The notes under the pieces: model-generated | Told to the model about the DNA's origin: nothing | Databases searched by the model: none | What the model saw: only the letters and a program-made list of their open reading frames with translations | Assembly: GCA_002431345.1 (NCBI GenBank) | Contig: DJEN01000051.1 | Span: forward strand, 1 to 13,995 | Direction of reading: 5' to 3' | Source of the DNA: Megasphaera sp. UBA5897 | Lineage (GTDB): Bacteria; Bacillota; Negativicutes; Veillonellales; Megasphaeraceae | DNA: 13,995 nucleotides | Made by a program: the position numbers and the translations under genes | In this document: one piece after another, positions 13,909-13,995 of the stretch | Layout of the letters: the number at the start of each line of letters is the position of its first letter | Position numbering within the stretch: the first letter of the stretch is position 1

Positions 13909-13995
13909 AGGATTAAAAAAGAGTTTTGGCAGTCATCACGTATTAAAAGGAATTGACCTTACTATTCACGATAAAGAAGTAGTCGTCATTATCGG
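13895..13995 (+). CDS. Amino-acid ABC transporter ATP-binding protein (5' part only)
   Basis: Only the first 33 codons are inside the window. MIEIKGLKKSFGSHHVLKGI followed by DLTIHDKEVVVIIG is the standard opening of GlnQ/HisP-type ATPases: the A-loop aromatic in KSFG and the strand running into the Walker A loop, which is cut off by the window end. The start at 13895 has GGAGG (13880-13884) ten bases upstream and overlaps the permease stop, so the two subunits are co-translated. Confidence 0.9.
   Translation, partial: MIEIKGLKKSFGSHHVLKGIDLTIHDKEVVVII

Overview
The window reads as a stretch of chromosome from an anaerobic fermentative bacterium, most likely a Negativicute of the Veillonellaceae/Megasphaera/Dialister kind. 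This assignment is inferred from protein style and gene content: an [FeFe]-hydrogenase, a fumarate reductase operon, a flavodoxin of the BilS-like type, an ATP-dependent phosphofructokinase and strong AGGAGG-type ribosome sites. No rRNA, tRNA, CRISPR array or intact mobile element was seen.

Layout. (1) 1-905: the 3' part of a DUF262 (GmrSD-like) defence gene. It is cut by the window edge, carries a frameshift near 826-830, and has lost its C-terminal half. Its base composition is visibly more AT-rich than the metabolic genes further on. A long hairpin at 1044-1089 separates it from (2) 1167-3088, minus strand: a membrane diguanylate cyclase. Its leader carries a promoter, a c-di-GMP-I (GEMM) riboswitch aptamer and an intrinsic terminator, in that order. 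(3) 3257-6558, minus strand: a tightly packed operon in the order unknown membrane-anchored protein, cytochrome-b-like subunit, FrdA flavoprotein and FrdB iron-sulfur protein. This is a fumarate reductase of the SdhA/FrdA family whose flavoprotein has Gln where the covalent-FAD His normally sits. (4) 6649-7846, plus strand: a small membrane protein with an HMA_2-like domain, then a flavodoxin gene whose -10 box lies inside a perfect 10-bp inverted repeat, then a terminator. (5) 7857-9518: shikimate kinase overlapping 6-phosphofructokinase, then a terminator. (6) 9592-10508: a secreted C39-like cysteine peptidase and terminator. (7) 10639-13140: an 811-residue protein joining a full phosphotransacetylase domain to a complete [FeFe]-hydrogenase, then a terminator. 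(8) 13154-13995: the start of a polar amino-acid ABC transporter operon (permease, then the first codons of the ATPase).

How it fits together. Fumarate reductase, phosphofructokinase and hydrogenase are the sugar-input and electron-disposal parts of a fermentative metabolism. The two most unusual items are the phosphotransacetylase-hydrogenase fusion and the cyclase locus. The fusion's acyl-CoA domain carries substitutions at conserved positions and could be a sensor rather than an enzyme. In the cyclase locus, product feedback seems to have moved from the protein (no RxxD inhibitory site) to the mRNA leader (riboswitch plus terminator).
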